A DNA stretch of 64,000 nucleotides from Arabidopsis thaliana (taxonomy: Eukaryota; Streptophyta; Magnoliopsida; Brassicales; Brassicaceae). Shown here in pieces: positions 1-12,339 of this stretch; position 1 is the first letter of the stretch, and the number at the start of each line of letters is the position of its first letter. The notes under the pieces are model-generated. The model saw only the letters and a program-made list of their open reading frames with translations. It did not search any database and was not told the origin of the DNA. Both the position numbers and the translations under genes were made by a program. The stretch covers positions 10,471,151 to 10,535,150 of the forward strand of contig NC_003071.7 of the NCBI RefSeq assembly GCF_000001735.4, read 5' to 3'.

Positions 1-407
1 AATTATAGTGGTGAAGTAAACAATACAACAATAAAAATAAATATATTTGTTTTTAGTTTTGAAAGATAATTTATACTTACAACATTGTTTTCTTTTTTTT
101 TGCAAAAATACTTACAACATTGTTAATTATTATTTTTGCTAAATTTGATTTTAGTTATAAGAAAATAAACCCCTCCATCGGACGGGTCCTTATCTAGTAT
201 ATAGTTATAAAGTGTGGCTTAAACTCTAACCTACCAATGAATAATCACAATGGAGAGAAGATACCAATCAAAACTAAAATCAATAAATGCCTACAAACTA
301 TGGCTACAACAAACGGTAATAGGTGATGTCAACTCACAGAGCTAACTGAATCTTGAATCATCATTATCTTCTTCTCCTTCTTCTTCTTCTTCTTCTACTT
401 TGGTTTC

Positions 408-2834
408 TTAACTCATCTGCTCCCCTATGAGATCGAGACCCACAAGAAGAAAGGTGAGACCTTGGAACAATAGGAAGTAGAAATGTACTCCTTGTGAGGC
501 CAAAAGACTCCTAACTGCTGCAGTGAGCAAAAGAAAAGCTAGCGCGAGCTCTTTGTGGAATATCTTATTGGTTTTCTTCACGGAAACCGGTTGTTTTTTC
601 TGTTCCTCAACTTGGCTTATCTCCAAGAGCTCACTGTCTGAAACTCCTCTTAGGATTTGGTTTGGCATCTTCTCGGATTCTTTATCAGTGAGAGCTAAAA
701 GATCAGACTCTGATGATCTTCCTGCTTTCTTTGTTACAATCCATTCGTAAGAGCTACCGAGTTGGAATAATCCAGATACCATCGCGTTGAACTTGGTGAC
801 CGACATAGTGTTCTCAAACAATAGGTAAGGGACAATGAAAGGGAAAGACTTTGGAGCAGGAAGAATGTTGAGTAGTGACATGAATATCGGTACATAGCAG
901 ATGACCCAAATAGGAAGCTCGGCTTCTGGAACGAACATGGTGATTGGAAGGATTACACAGAACAATGTGAAGGAGTAGAAAGGAAGTATGAGTTTCCTTA
1001 GAAGGAAGAATAGTAGTATCAGATTTGCTTTCTTCCACATTGCAATCTACGGGAAAACCAAAAGAGCCATTAAAATCATTGGAATGATCAAATGATTGCA
1101 AAACCATAGCTCTTATATACCTTAGAGGTCAAGATTGATCGCAGACACAAGCGAAATAGCTGCATTGGTCCCGAGTGCCATCGATGTTGCTGCTTCTTGT
1201 ATGCTTCATATGACTCAGGAACTTCACAAAGAACCTAAAGATTGTTTCTACTTCAGTCAAATTTACTAAGGGCTCTTCATGAAACTGGACAAGAACACGC
1301 GATATAATCGTACCTTGACATCGTTAAGATATATGAATTTCCATCCATGAAGATGAGCCCGAACAGCTATATCCATATCCTCGACGGTTGTCCTTTCAAG
1401 CCAACCTCCAGATTCCTCAAGGGCTTTAATTCTCCATACTCCAGCAGTTCCATTGAAACCAAAGAAATTCAAGAACACCCCATTAACCTGCTGCTCAACC
1501 TCGAAATGAAAACACAGATTGATGTTTTGAAGACGGGTCAACAAGTTCTCGTCTTTGTTCACAAACGCCCACCTAGCCTGAACCAGACCTAACTCAGGCT
1601 TCTCCTGAAATAACATTGGCATTTACAAGTTAGATGCTTCACCAAAAATGGTTGTCTCATACTCTCATGACACAACCAAACAGAATTACTAATCCACCTA
1701 TCTACATACCTTGAAATGTGGCACGGTTAGTTTAAGGAAATCCGAGTTAGGTTGGAAATCCGCATCGAAAATTGCAACAAACTCGTAAGCTTCCACATAA
1801 TCACAGCTCATTGCAGATTTGAGGTTACCAGCTTTGTAACCAGTTCTAACCAAACGATGCCGGTAAATAATGTTGACACCCTTTTGGCTCCATTTAGTAA
1901 CCTCATCTCTAATTAACTCCTGGATGCTTTCATCATCTGAATCGTCTAGAACCTGAACTAGCAGTCGATCTTTTGGCCAGTCAAGCTGACACACAGCAGA
2001 TATAGATTGCTCATATACCTAAACAAGGATTAGACATTTATGTAACTTCATTAATCTAATTCAACAATGAAGCACATAACCATGTAAAAGGATTGATACT
2101 TTGTTTAACCATACCTCTCTCTCATTGCACATTGGTATCTGAACAAGAACCATTGGATACTCAGACCCTGATCCTTCAAAATCATCATTTCGAAAATGCT
2201 CTTCATCGATTCTCGGCTTAATCTTCTTAAACTTGATCCAAAGACAGCCTAAGCAAAGAATCAAACGATCTACAGACTGTACAAGGAACAGTACAATACA
2301 AAACTTTGAGAGAGCTTTGATTGGAGGAGCAATATAATCAGCTCTTAAACTCAACCAACCGACATAGAACAGATGAAGCAAGCTCTGGATCTCAAGTTTG
2401 CTTGTAGGAATGTGTAAATTAGGGTTTTTAAAGTAATGCCATCCTCTGTAATAAGCAACTAACTCAAACGCAAGAATAGCTAATGAAGCAACTAAGAAGA
2501 GCTTAATAGCTGAGAAAAGCCATCCGTCTCTACCAAGTCTCTCAGAGCCTAGTGGATGAGTGAAACTGAGCCGTCTCTTGACTGAACCAAGAAGAGACCA
2601 GAACACTGTAGCGACCCAAGTGAGACATCCAACAGCTTTGTGAGCTTTAAGAAGCAAAACCCAAGTCACTTGCTTAGCGTTCTTGCCTCTACTCTTCTCC
2701 ATTGGTTGAAATGCAGAGTCTGGTTCCTCTACTTCAACTATTGAGTAATTTGGATTCTCCATTTTCACCACTACTGGTGTACCTCTCCTTGTTTCCTTGG
2801 CCCATAAATCTGAAAAATCAAACCTTGGAGCCAT
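408..2834 (-). CDS. CSLC8: Cellulose synthase-like C8 (xyloglucan glucan synthase family)
   Basis: Five exons read right to left: 2834-2115, 2018-1710, 1604-1314, 1234-1121 and 1046-408. All junctions are GT-AG and phase 0, giving 690 residues, the length I recall for Arabidopsis CSLC8. It is a GT2 family glycosyltransferase. CSLC proteins make the beta-1,4-glucan backbone of xyloglucan in the Golgi membrane. The processive GT2 signature is complete: DDSDDE at about 265-270, the DAD metal motif at 325-327, TVEDMD with the catalytic-base Asp near 419, and QQHRW at 455-459. Hydrophobic segments lie near residues 100-125 and 180-200 and again through the C-terminal exon, as expected for a multi-pass synthase. 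The start is the first ATG after a purine-rich leader. I see no lesion. A close CSLC paralogue is the only serious alternative. Confidence 0.95.
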
Positions 2835-4462
2835 ATTTCAAAGCTCAAGACCCAAATCTGGAAGAAGAAGTAGTTGAATCTCTTGATTAGAGTTTAAGAC
2901 CCAAATCTCAAAGTTGGAAGATTTAAGCTAAACCCATCTTGAGAAACCTAAAGGTAGCGACTTTGAGTGAGTAAATCTTCAGACTTCAGGTTAAAGACCA
3001 AGACTTTGTAAGAAATTTGAACAACCCAGATCCAAGAACTAGGATATCTAAAGACCCACTTTTAAACAACAGACAGAGAAGCAGCAACAGCTCAAAGGGG
3101 TCATTAATAGTGACCTGCGAGAGAGAGTACAGACAATGAGTGGTTTGGGCAAGTGAGAGAGAGAAAAGATTGATACTTGGCAATGGTAGAGATAAAAGAG
3201 AGAGAGAAGAGGAAGAAAAGAATCAAAGAAGTTGTAAGATCCCTTACACTTTCATGTGAATGTTTCCTCTTCAGCTAACCCTCAATGATGGCTTCAACAT
3301 CCAAATTCATCTCTTTTTTCCAAAAAGAAAGCTTAACATTTCATGAATCTTTCTCATAGAGTAGCTTTTTTGAAAAACAACTTTTAGAGAAAGGCTAGTA
3401 AAGAGGAAAAGAAATCAATGGATAGAAAAATTCAAAATGGTAGTGACTAGCTGATTATAATGGGCTAGTAATCTAAAAAGGGTACAAGCTTTAAAAGCAA
3501 TTTTACTTGAACTTATAAGAAGATTTTGCAATTATGGAAAAAAAAAATCTAGTTATAGGCAATTGCATTTAATCTCTGTTTACATTTTATGTAGCTGATA
3601 AACACACATATTCACAAACTTAACTCTTCATCAAATGGGCAAAAGGCCCCAAATCACATAAAGAGATAACAAACAAATATGTGTATTATCGACCATGATC
3701 ATTCTACTTGGAAAACATATTTTTTTCGTCATTCAGATTGATGATTGAAAGATTTAGTTAAGAGACGATATAACCTTACCGTTTCGCTCATTATGCATGT
3801 TTTGCCGCGTTTATTTTGTTTCTACTATTCAAAGTCTTAATAGTTATAAGATTGAATTAGTATTGGTATTACCAAGTTATCATCGACAATGATAGTTCTA
3901 TTTGGAAAATATGCTTTTGTGATTGAAAGTGATTAAAAATGACTTCAAAGTTGAGGTTACCGTAAAAGTTTAAATTCTCTTTCAACATTTTTTTCATTTG
4001 TTCTTAACTTGTTCGGCTCGTTATGCACATTTTCCCACATTAAGTACTATATAAAACTAGCCGAACAAACAAACAAAATAACTTGAATCAACCACAAAGT
4101 TGACAATGTGGTCCTCCATTAGTCTTTCAAGCTATGAGAGCTTTTGGGTTCAATTGTATTTTAACAGAGAAATAAAAATCAAAAGAATAACTTAACCGAT
4201 CCTGAAGTTTCTATCTCATATGACTAATAAAGTACCAATCCTGGCTTTGTAAGCTCTATAGTTCTCACCAGTACGAACCCTAAAAATTTCTTCTAGATAT
4301 GGAAAACTCCAGGATCCAACAAATTCTATATATCCTTCAGACACCAGAAATTGCAGTGTCTAAAGCAATTTTTTTGCAGCATTATTGTTAAGTTAGAAGC
4401 GCCCTTGTTGATTTTCAAGAGCCATGAAAAATGTTTGTGATTCCACCACCATCCCTTTAGAA
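2835..4462. other. CSLC8 upstream region and spacer to UBP19
   Basis: No convincing gene. The first 400 bases next to CSLC8 are purine-rich on the plus strand (GAGAGA tracts near 3110-3220) and probably hold its leader and promoter. Between about 3690 and 4040 two diverged stretches resemble one another: each starts near a TCGACNATGAT word and ends with a CTCRTTATGCA word, which suggests an old local duplication. The last 160 bases, before 4463, are the 3' flank of UBP19. Confidence 0.5.
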
Positions 4463-7400
4463 TCATTGAGCATCGATCATCTCGGTGTCTGAATGTTCTT
4501 TCTCCAGGGGTTTGGACTCGCTGTCTAAATGTTCTTTCTCCAGCGGTTTGTTGGACTCGGTGTCTGAATGTTCTTTCTCCAGAGGTTTGGACTCGGTGTC
4601 TGAACGTTCGTTCTCCTGAGGTATGAACTCTGTAGCAGCAGATGGAGATGGAGTAGTAATGTCCAAACAAGAAGAATCAACAGCCAGATTTTCAACCGTT
4701 GGATCTTCTTTCCCATTTGCTTCTTCTTCTTGATGATCTGTTCCAGAATCATGTTCCATGTCAATAGAACGGTTTGATTCAGAATCTACTGTATCAACCT
4801 TTACGTCAACTTCCTTTCCTTCTTCAGAGACTGGTACGGATGCTGACAATGATGATTCTTTTTCGTATTCAGGGTCTTCTGAATGTGAGATGATGCCGTT
4901 ACACAGCGAGGACACACTTGTGTCATTTGTTCCCACCCCGGAACTCTCAACAGAGCCATCTTGGTTAGATTCTGTGTTCAATGTATCTGTTTTCTTCTCA
5001 TCTTGACTTTCTTCGGATCTAAGATTTGATGGTCTGGGCTGAACCCTGCACCAATACCAGATATCGTAATCTGTTAAAGCTCCTTCGCTTAATACAGTCC
5101 TAGAAAATTCACAAACTCTGCAATAGGATATATATTCTTCTTGTCAAGAAAAATGAAAGGCTCTACCTGCTGTAGAGGAGCATGTATGCTCGTTGAGAAA
5201 GGACATCTTCTAGTTCAACCTTTTCCACCTGCGAGTATTTTTAGACGGGATCAGAAGAAGATCTCTGAAAATTCTTGTTTTCTCGTAACCACATCCGGTT
5301 TATGTCAACATCCATAATAGTCAACCAAAACGGTGGCAGAAGATGATTCTTACCTCAGAATCGTCTATTCTATACCAGTTTCCACGGAAGTCCTTGACAT
5401 AGCATATGTAATGGCCGAAAAATGAAGCATTCAACATATCTAGATGAACAATCACAGCGTAGAGTTTGTATACATCTGATCCTTCTCCTCCACCGCTCAT
5501 GTAAGGGCCTAGATCAAATGTCTCAGGAAAACTAATTCTTTTGTTCAGTTTACCGAATCTCCCACCCTGCACATAGTTTCACATTAATTAGACCATCGAT
5601 GTCAGAAGATTAAGAAAAAGCGAGGAGACTAACTAAAAGCAAAAGGGAAGATAATGGAGCCCAAACCTGGAATCTTTTTAAGGCAATTGTAAGAATATTT
5701 GGAGCACAACGAATTGAAAGGCGCTTGCATGCTTTCACATAGTCATCACATCTGGAAAAGAAATACAAAAGTTTGAGAAAAACATTCCATTCACAGAACG
5801 AGCTATCAACATTAAGGATTCAGGAGGGATACAATACCTATCACATTTGTATAAGTTATCTCCCTGAAGCCATTCTTTAGCTGTAAACTGATCGAGACAT
5901 TCCTCCAATGATACCGCATCCCCATGGATCTCAACAGTTAAATCCATCATATTTTCATATTGGTCAGAAACATTACTGCAAGCAGTACACTGGACCTGCA
6001 AAATCATTAAAATGCAGCAAATGAGGGAAAAAGTACCAAAAGAGAGAGGGCGATAATCTAAAGGAACTGAAGCAACTTTCAAACATCATGAAACATAGCT
6101 ATGATATGTTGAATATAAAGCAACTGAAGCAAGTTTCACTCATCTTCAATAAAACCAATCATCAGGGACAAAAAGAGTGCAAGGATGAGTACCATCAAAC
6201 TTTAACGGTTTTTTTTTGGAAAATAGGATCATGATTACACACAGAACTAGGATATAGAAACCAGTCTTCCACATTACAAAACTCTTAAGAGTAGGTTGAT
6301 AAGAACTATCTACTTCAGTTCGTAGGTTAACCTATTCGAACGAAACGAAGGATCCAGTCCAGCCCCTAGGCTACCCTGTTTCAAACTTATTACCTAGTGT
6401 CTGGTGACTCTACGATTCAAACCTAAAGCCAACAGAAGTGTGTTTTCTCGACACACTTTTTCCATTATTCTTGTACTACTTCTAATGGTCTATCATTGGA
6501 TTATTAAAATTTGCACATACAGCACAAGACCTGCTACTGGGATAAGAAAACACACCTGTGACTGAAGGAGACCACCAAATATATATTGAATAAGTGTTGT
6601 CTCTTGGGCGCGAGGAGGCACCACTTTTTCTCCACCAAATTCGTCGAGGCAAACAGATTGCATCATATCAATTGCAAACCTAAATCACATGAAATTTAAA
6701 AGCATTAGCTGACAGAATGACAGAAACTCCACCGCTAGATTACACCAACAAGGAACAATAGCTGACCTCATCAACTCATGAGCATCCTCCTGTCTCCCAT
6801 ACCCAAGATTTCCACCAATATTAGGCAGCCGCGAGATAATGTTCATTGGTGAAAAAGGAAACCGGCTATAGTTTGCTCTGTCAAGATGATTTTCAAATTC
6901 GCATAAGAAGCACCAATCATTTCGCCTACCTGTTAACCAAAACATAGAAATAAAATTGATATGCATACAGGAAATTCAATTAGAAGAGTTGTGAAGCATT
7001 GAAATTTCTCGAAGAAACTATTACATTCTCTTTTGTGGCCTCTCTCCAGAAGGTAAGCAACAAGAGGGCGTGTCCAGGAAAGGCATTGTAGAACCACATT
7101 AGCGAAACAACTGAAAGAGTATTGACATAACAGAAAAAGGAAATCATTAAAAAGAATTAAATTGGTGCGTTAAAGCTACACTAGAAACCAGATGAACAAA
7201 AACCTGTTTCCACAATTGGTGAGCCCACAAGGAGCCATTATTGGTCTGTCCCAGTTATAATATCTAACAAAACTTTCGTATGGGAAAAGAACCTGCAGAA
7301 TAATGCAAACAAGATTCAGACTTGCATGACGAAAACAATCAAGAGAGTGTCAAACATCAGATTACTAAAACGAGGACCATTACATCTGTTGGCTTGAGGG

Positions 7401-8191
7401 TAGCTTTGCTTTGGCTCTGTTGAGGAACCAATGCAATCCTAGTCTTCTTAGAAGCAGATCTATTCCCAAACAGAGAAGCTTCGAAATCGATATCATCTCT
7501 TCTCACTGGTGATGAGTCAGTACTCCGAAACCCCTTGCATTTTAGTTTATGTCCTGATTTCCAATCTGACGTTTGGCATGCCGCAGAGCTAGTACCAAAG
7601 AACAGAGGCAAAAAAAGAACCAAATTCAAAAAACAGATCCACCAAAATCCTAAAAATCCAAACTTTCAAAGCAAGACTATTCTGTAAAAAACATTAGAAA
7701 CTAACAATGGAAGCACGAGCTAAACAATTGGTCCAATTCTATCTCCAGCTACATCTAAATCAAATCCCAAAGCCCTAATCACATAGGCAAAAAGGAAAAG
7801 AATTTACAAAACAGATGCAACTAAAATCCTAAAAATCAAAACTTTCACAAGCAAAACTGTTCACTCTTCTATCTCCAGCTACGTCCAAATCAGAATCTAA
7901 AAACCCTAATAAGGAGCAAACTTGAATCTTTTCAACATACCAGTATCTCACAGATTTGCAGCGAGAGCACTTTTTGGTAGTAGCCTTCCCACAGACAGAA
8001 CATTCAGCCGTGTCGGAAACCATGAAATCTCGGCGATGGTCTCTATCGAAACCACCGGAGCCACCACCGACCTCGAAGTACTTGGCTGCCGTTCTTTTAA
8101 CAAAGTAGAGAAGACCGATAGAGACAAAGAAGAGCGTCAATATAAGCTGCGTGAAGGAATTCAGATCCACAAATAATCCAACTTCATGCAT
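4463..8191 (-). CDS. UBP19: Ubiquitin carboxyl-terminal hydrolase 19 (MYND-type deubiquitinase)
   Basis: Eleven exons: 8191-7941, 7588-7384, 7292-7204, 7110-7025, 6929-6767, 6679-6556, 5995-5838, 5751-5667, 5566-5354, 5228-5167 and 5045-4463. All use GT-AG with matching phases, giving 672 residues as recalled for UBP19. The protein is a USP-family cysteine protease that removes ubiquitin. A hydrophobic segment at about residues 17-31 is followed by a MYND zinc finger (CxxC...CxxC...C...C...C) at 64-101. The catalytic Cys box NCGNSC ends at C183 and the catalytic His lies in [10 protein letters not shown] at H439. The last exon encodes an acidic, Ser-rich tail without a known fold, ending in four near-repeats around EKEHSDTES. 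The 560-bp intron at 5996-6555 is much larger than the others. The N-terminal hydrophobic segment suggests membrane association, which is inference. Confidence 0.95.
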
Positions 8192-8300
8192 CTAATTCCC
8201 TCTCGAACATCGATCTTCGTTTTTCTTCCTCTTCTCTTCTCAGATTCGATTCGGAGATGCCAAAGAGAATCAACCTCCTCTGTTTTTTCTTTGCTCTGTG

Positions 8301-8310
8301 TTTTATAGAG
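8301..8310 (-). promoter_or_regulatory. Probable TATA box of UBP19
   Basis: The minus strand reads CTCTATAAAA here, about 110 bases upstream of the UBP19 ATG. GGGCC-type words (near 8333 and 8358) lie just upstream, an arrangement common in housekeeping plant promoters. Position and composition are the only evidence. Confidence 0.45.
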
Positions 8311-9577
8311 TTAAAGAGAGAATGAGAGAATGGGCCAATTAAAATCTTTGTTCACATGGGGCCTTTTGGGTAATTAATTATTTTTGGACAATTATTTTCC
8401 TTTTTATTTATTAATCATTTGTTTTTTGTCTTTACTTTTTTTCTTTGTAATTTAGTTAATTTACAGTTATTACAGGCCAACTACTATTTTTCTGGATTTT
8501 TTTCCATTATGAAAAAGTTAATGTTAATGATTATTAGATACTACTACATTGTGTGATATACAATTCAATAGATAAGTGTTCTTTCTAGAAAAGGTTAGTA
8601 GTTTTTTTTGGCAATCATATGTAAAATACATTGTTGAATTATAATCGAATTCACTCTGATTGTGTTTGAAACCTCAAAAAAAAAAAAAAAAAAAAAGAGA
8701 TTCAATCCATTAATAATAATATTCTTTTTGTCTAATGGTTAAAATTGTATGAGTACTACCAGGCTTTGGACTCCTAAAATTCAACTTTTGTTTTGTTTTA
8801 TAACCTGAATAATGAGAAATCGAAATACATTTGTTTTTGGGTTGCTAGTTACACATTAATTAAAAAGTAACTTCATGATTGGTAGCCCAATCAAAATATA
8901 TTTTAGATAACAAATTTGTGATAATTTTTTTGTTAATTACTAATATCACAAAACTCATATTGATATTAAACATCCAAGAAACTTAGTTACGACTTTGGTA
9001 AATTGTTATCAACCTACTTGAATCGGTTTAACAATTCTTTCAGATTTTTGTTTTTCTAAACAAACTAAGTAACTAACAATTCTTTTAGATATAACGCTGA
9101 AAATAACTTAAATTAAATAGAAAATCATATATCCTTAAAAAAATTGAATTTCTATTACAGTTATAATTTGGATATCAGTGACTTGTCCCAACTGTATCAA
9201 GAATATAACTATAATATTTTGAGATTTTTACAACTTTTTCTTTTGATTCACATTCATCTTCAATATTAGTTAAGTTATTCTATCACACTCCTCATATGTA
9301 CATCTCATCATATTATGTCTTTTGTTGGTATCTTTATTTTGTGCGGTAAAAATCTTCACAAAATGTTTTAGTCACTAATTTAAACTGATAAAGTTGAACT
9401 CTCCTTTTCTTTGCTAAACAAACATTCACAAATCCCACACCGTAAGGCCAATGATCATACAATTACAACATACTTAGAAAACATACTACAATAGTACAAT
9501 TAGACCTTAAGAGTTATATCTTACCAAATAAAAGAGTCAAACATTGATTCATTTCAATATTACACTCATATACATTT
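8311..9577. other. AT-rich spacer between UBP19 and the REM array
   Basis: No open frame with family resemblance on either strand. It holds a poly-A run at about 8676-8695 and AT-rich sequence, and ends in the probable 3' untranslated region of the first REM gene. Nothing else is recognised. Confidence 0.6.
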
Positions 9578-11500
9578 TCATTTGATTGCTAGCTTCACCT
9601 TGGAGCAGAACTTAAGGACGCAACTTGTTTCTTCTTCCCAAATCAGTTCCAACATGATGGATTCGTTTGCCTTCACACCGTTAGCTTGGATGAATCCTTT
9701 CCAGCCTCCTACCATTCCCAGTCTTTTTCTTTTGTAGTCCACCAACCGCAGAGTCGTTAACCACTTCATACCATGTTTATCCAACAGAGTCATTTTAGTT
9801 TCTTCATTGATACCATTCATCCTCGTGAAGGGTATCGGAAGACGCTGAAACAAAGATTCACACAAAAGATTCAAATTTGATGGACTGTAAAAAGACAATG
9901 GCTTGGAGTTTTGAAACTAACCAGTGCAGAACGTAGGATGTTATAAGGTGTAAGATTTAATGTCACAAATCGGTTTTCGGATGGTGAAGACGAAGCTTTC
10001 CATATCATTCTACCCTTCTTTTCCTTTCTTCTTGAGATTTTCTCGTTGTGGCTACTCTCTTCATGGCTTTCTTGATCTGTCGAAAGAGACTCTACTTCAT
10101 TAGCTTCTGAGCACACTTCTTCTTCTGGCTCGTTGGAGAGCAAACATAGAACAAGAGTTCCACTTTTCTTAATCAGTTTGAAAGTAATGATACTTCCAGC
10201 TCTTAGTCCATTGGCACTACAGAAACTTCTCCATCCTCGTCTGATGAGGGAAGTTCCGCATGATTTCTTTAGTTTCAAATCTAAAGTCCATGATTTGCCC
10301 TTTTCATTCATCAGAATCATCTCTCCACGTCTTTTGTCTACACCATTTTCCCTCATAAAACGCTTTGGAAGATACTGGAACAATACAAAATAAGTTTAAT
10401 ATATTTCAGACACTAGTATGAGAGTTTCTTTTGGGATTCAAATTAAGAGTCGAATACCAGTGTGTCATAGCGTAGAGTCGAAGGCGCAACATTAGCCACA
10501 AAACAAGAGGGATCTAGTGAACAAGACTCTGCCCCTTTGGGTAACAAACGTAGAACAAGAGTTCCTCCTCTTTTGATCAGTTTGAAAGTGTAGATATCTC
10601 CAGCTTGAAGTCCATTGGCATCACAAAAACTCACCCACCCTCCTCTAACATAAACTGTTCCGCATGATGGCTTTTGTCTCAAGTTAAAATTCCATGATCT
10701 GCCCTTTTCATTCATCAGAACAATCTTTCCAGATCCGACTACACCATTTTCCCTCACAAAACCCATTGGAAAAAGCTGAAAAATTCATTATAAAACAACA
10801 TGAATTCATAGTTTAATTTGGAATTCAAATTTAAGAGTAGAATACCATTAAGTCATAACGTAGACTCGAAGGCGCCACATTAGCCGAAAAACAAGAAGGA
10901 TCTAGTGAAGAAGACTTTGCTTCTCCATTTGGATTCTTCTTCTTCTCTGAAAAAGAATAGATACTAAGTGTTACATAGTTAAACTGGTTCTCTCTACTAA
11001 CTGATCCATATTCCAAACTCAGACCACATTTCTTGAAGAGTCAGAGACAGAACACAACTTACCGAGGTTTCTCTCCTCGTCTGAACACGAACCATATTGG
11101 ATCTCACAACAACTAGGTCCCAACATTGTAACGTGGAAAGACATATCTCTCTCTTGTCTGAAAACAACAATGTCACCGATTCGAAGATCATGTGAGAGAG
11201 CAAACTCTTTCCAACCGTCAGTGAGTCTCTGTCCATCTATCTTCACTTCCCAAGTTATCTTTGACGCATCTGATCTCAGCTCCGCCGTCTTCTGCTCATA
11301 TCTTCCTTCTATATTCTTCAAGAAGAAGGCTACAGGTATTCTCTGAAAGAACATGCAAATAAAAACCTGACTCATCTTTAGCTTCTCAGATAGACAGAGA
11401 AAGATATAGAAGAAGGGAAAGAGAGCGAGAGAGAGACTGAGAGTACCAAGTGGGTGTGGAAGCCAGGAAGAAGAGGCTTGAAGAAATGTTGATTCGCCAT
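9578..11500 (-). CDS. REM-type B3 transcription factor with four B3 domains
   Basis: Six exons: 11500-11447, 11342-11063, 10946-10846, 10775-10458, 10374-9922 and 9844-9578, giving 490 residues with phases matching throughout. REM proteins are plant-specific B3 DNA-binding factors, mostly expressed in reproductive meristems and nuclear. B3 domains begin at residue 19 ([10 protein letters not shown]), 146 ([10 protein letters not shown]), 252 ([10 protein letters not shown]) and 403 ([10 protein letters not shown]). Each continues through the GW.xF core and ends in a V/TLVLxL-type strand. Ser/Glu/Lys-rich linkers separate them; the linker after the third domain is basic. The short first exon ([18 protein letters not shown]) is the standard REM start also seen in REM13 and REM10. 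By order this should be At2g24645. The DNA target cannot be read from sequence. Confidence 0.85.
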
Positions 11501-12339
11501 TTTCAAAATCTTGAGAAGTCCTAAATCTTCCAAAGTCTACAGTACAGCTTCTTGAAGGAAAGAGTGTGATAAATCTCAACTTGAAGATGACAGTATGTTG
11601 GTGTTCTTGGAATTATGAGAGACCATTGATTCTCAAGAAGAGACTGTTGAAGTGACTTTTTGGTGAAAGTCTTTAATATGGATATTTATTGTGGTTAAAC
11701 GGTCTGGTTCGGTTCAGATGTTTCAGAATTCCTATGTATTGGTTTGGAATTTTTTTGACCGAAGTATACCGAAAGTAAAGTTCGGCTCGGTTCAGTTTTA
11801 ATAGCATAAATTTAGGTTTAATTTCAAGATAATATACAATTGTTGTCAAATTGGAACCAAAAACCAATTTCGGGTCGGTTTACTGTAAGAGAGAGTTCAA
11901 AATTTTCAATAATTTTCAATTAAATTTAAGATAAAAATTGGTAACTTCAATTAAATTAGAATAATCGTTTGGTAATTTCAGTTTGGTAGCTCTAAACCGA
12001 ACTGAGTACCAAAGTATTACTACAGTAACTTTTATTGAGTTTACTCAATAAATCTAATCGATTAATTCTAACCGAATTAGCTAAACTTCTTTTTGGTATA
12101 TGCGTAAGCCTATTTCACATTTTTTCTTTCACATATTGTAGAGCAAAAGACTCCAAGACATTTCATGTAAACAACAACAGATTCTTTTGCTAGAAATAAC
12201 AAACTGATTATAAGATAATATACAGCCTAAGAATTTAAGGAACTAATGGACAAATCTAAACGTTTCTATTCTAATCTTTTTACATAAGCCAACTAAAAAC
12301 TTACACGCCTAGGCCTAAATATTTACATGTCATCTATTC
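11501..12339. other. Spacer with low-complexity GGTT/CGGTT sequence
   Basis: Promoter of the four-B3 gene plus degenerate sequence rich in CGGTTTGG/GGTTCGG words at about 11700-12100, followed by the 3' flank of REM13. No gene is supported. Confidence 0.5.

Noticed and set aside
10133-10393. Short plus-strand frame inside the four-B3 gene
   Set aside because: It is antisense to a well-supported B3 exon.
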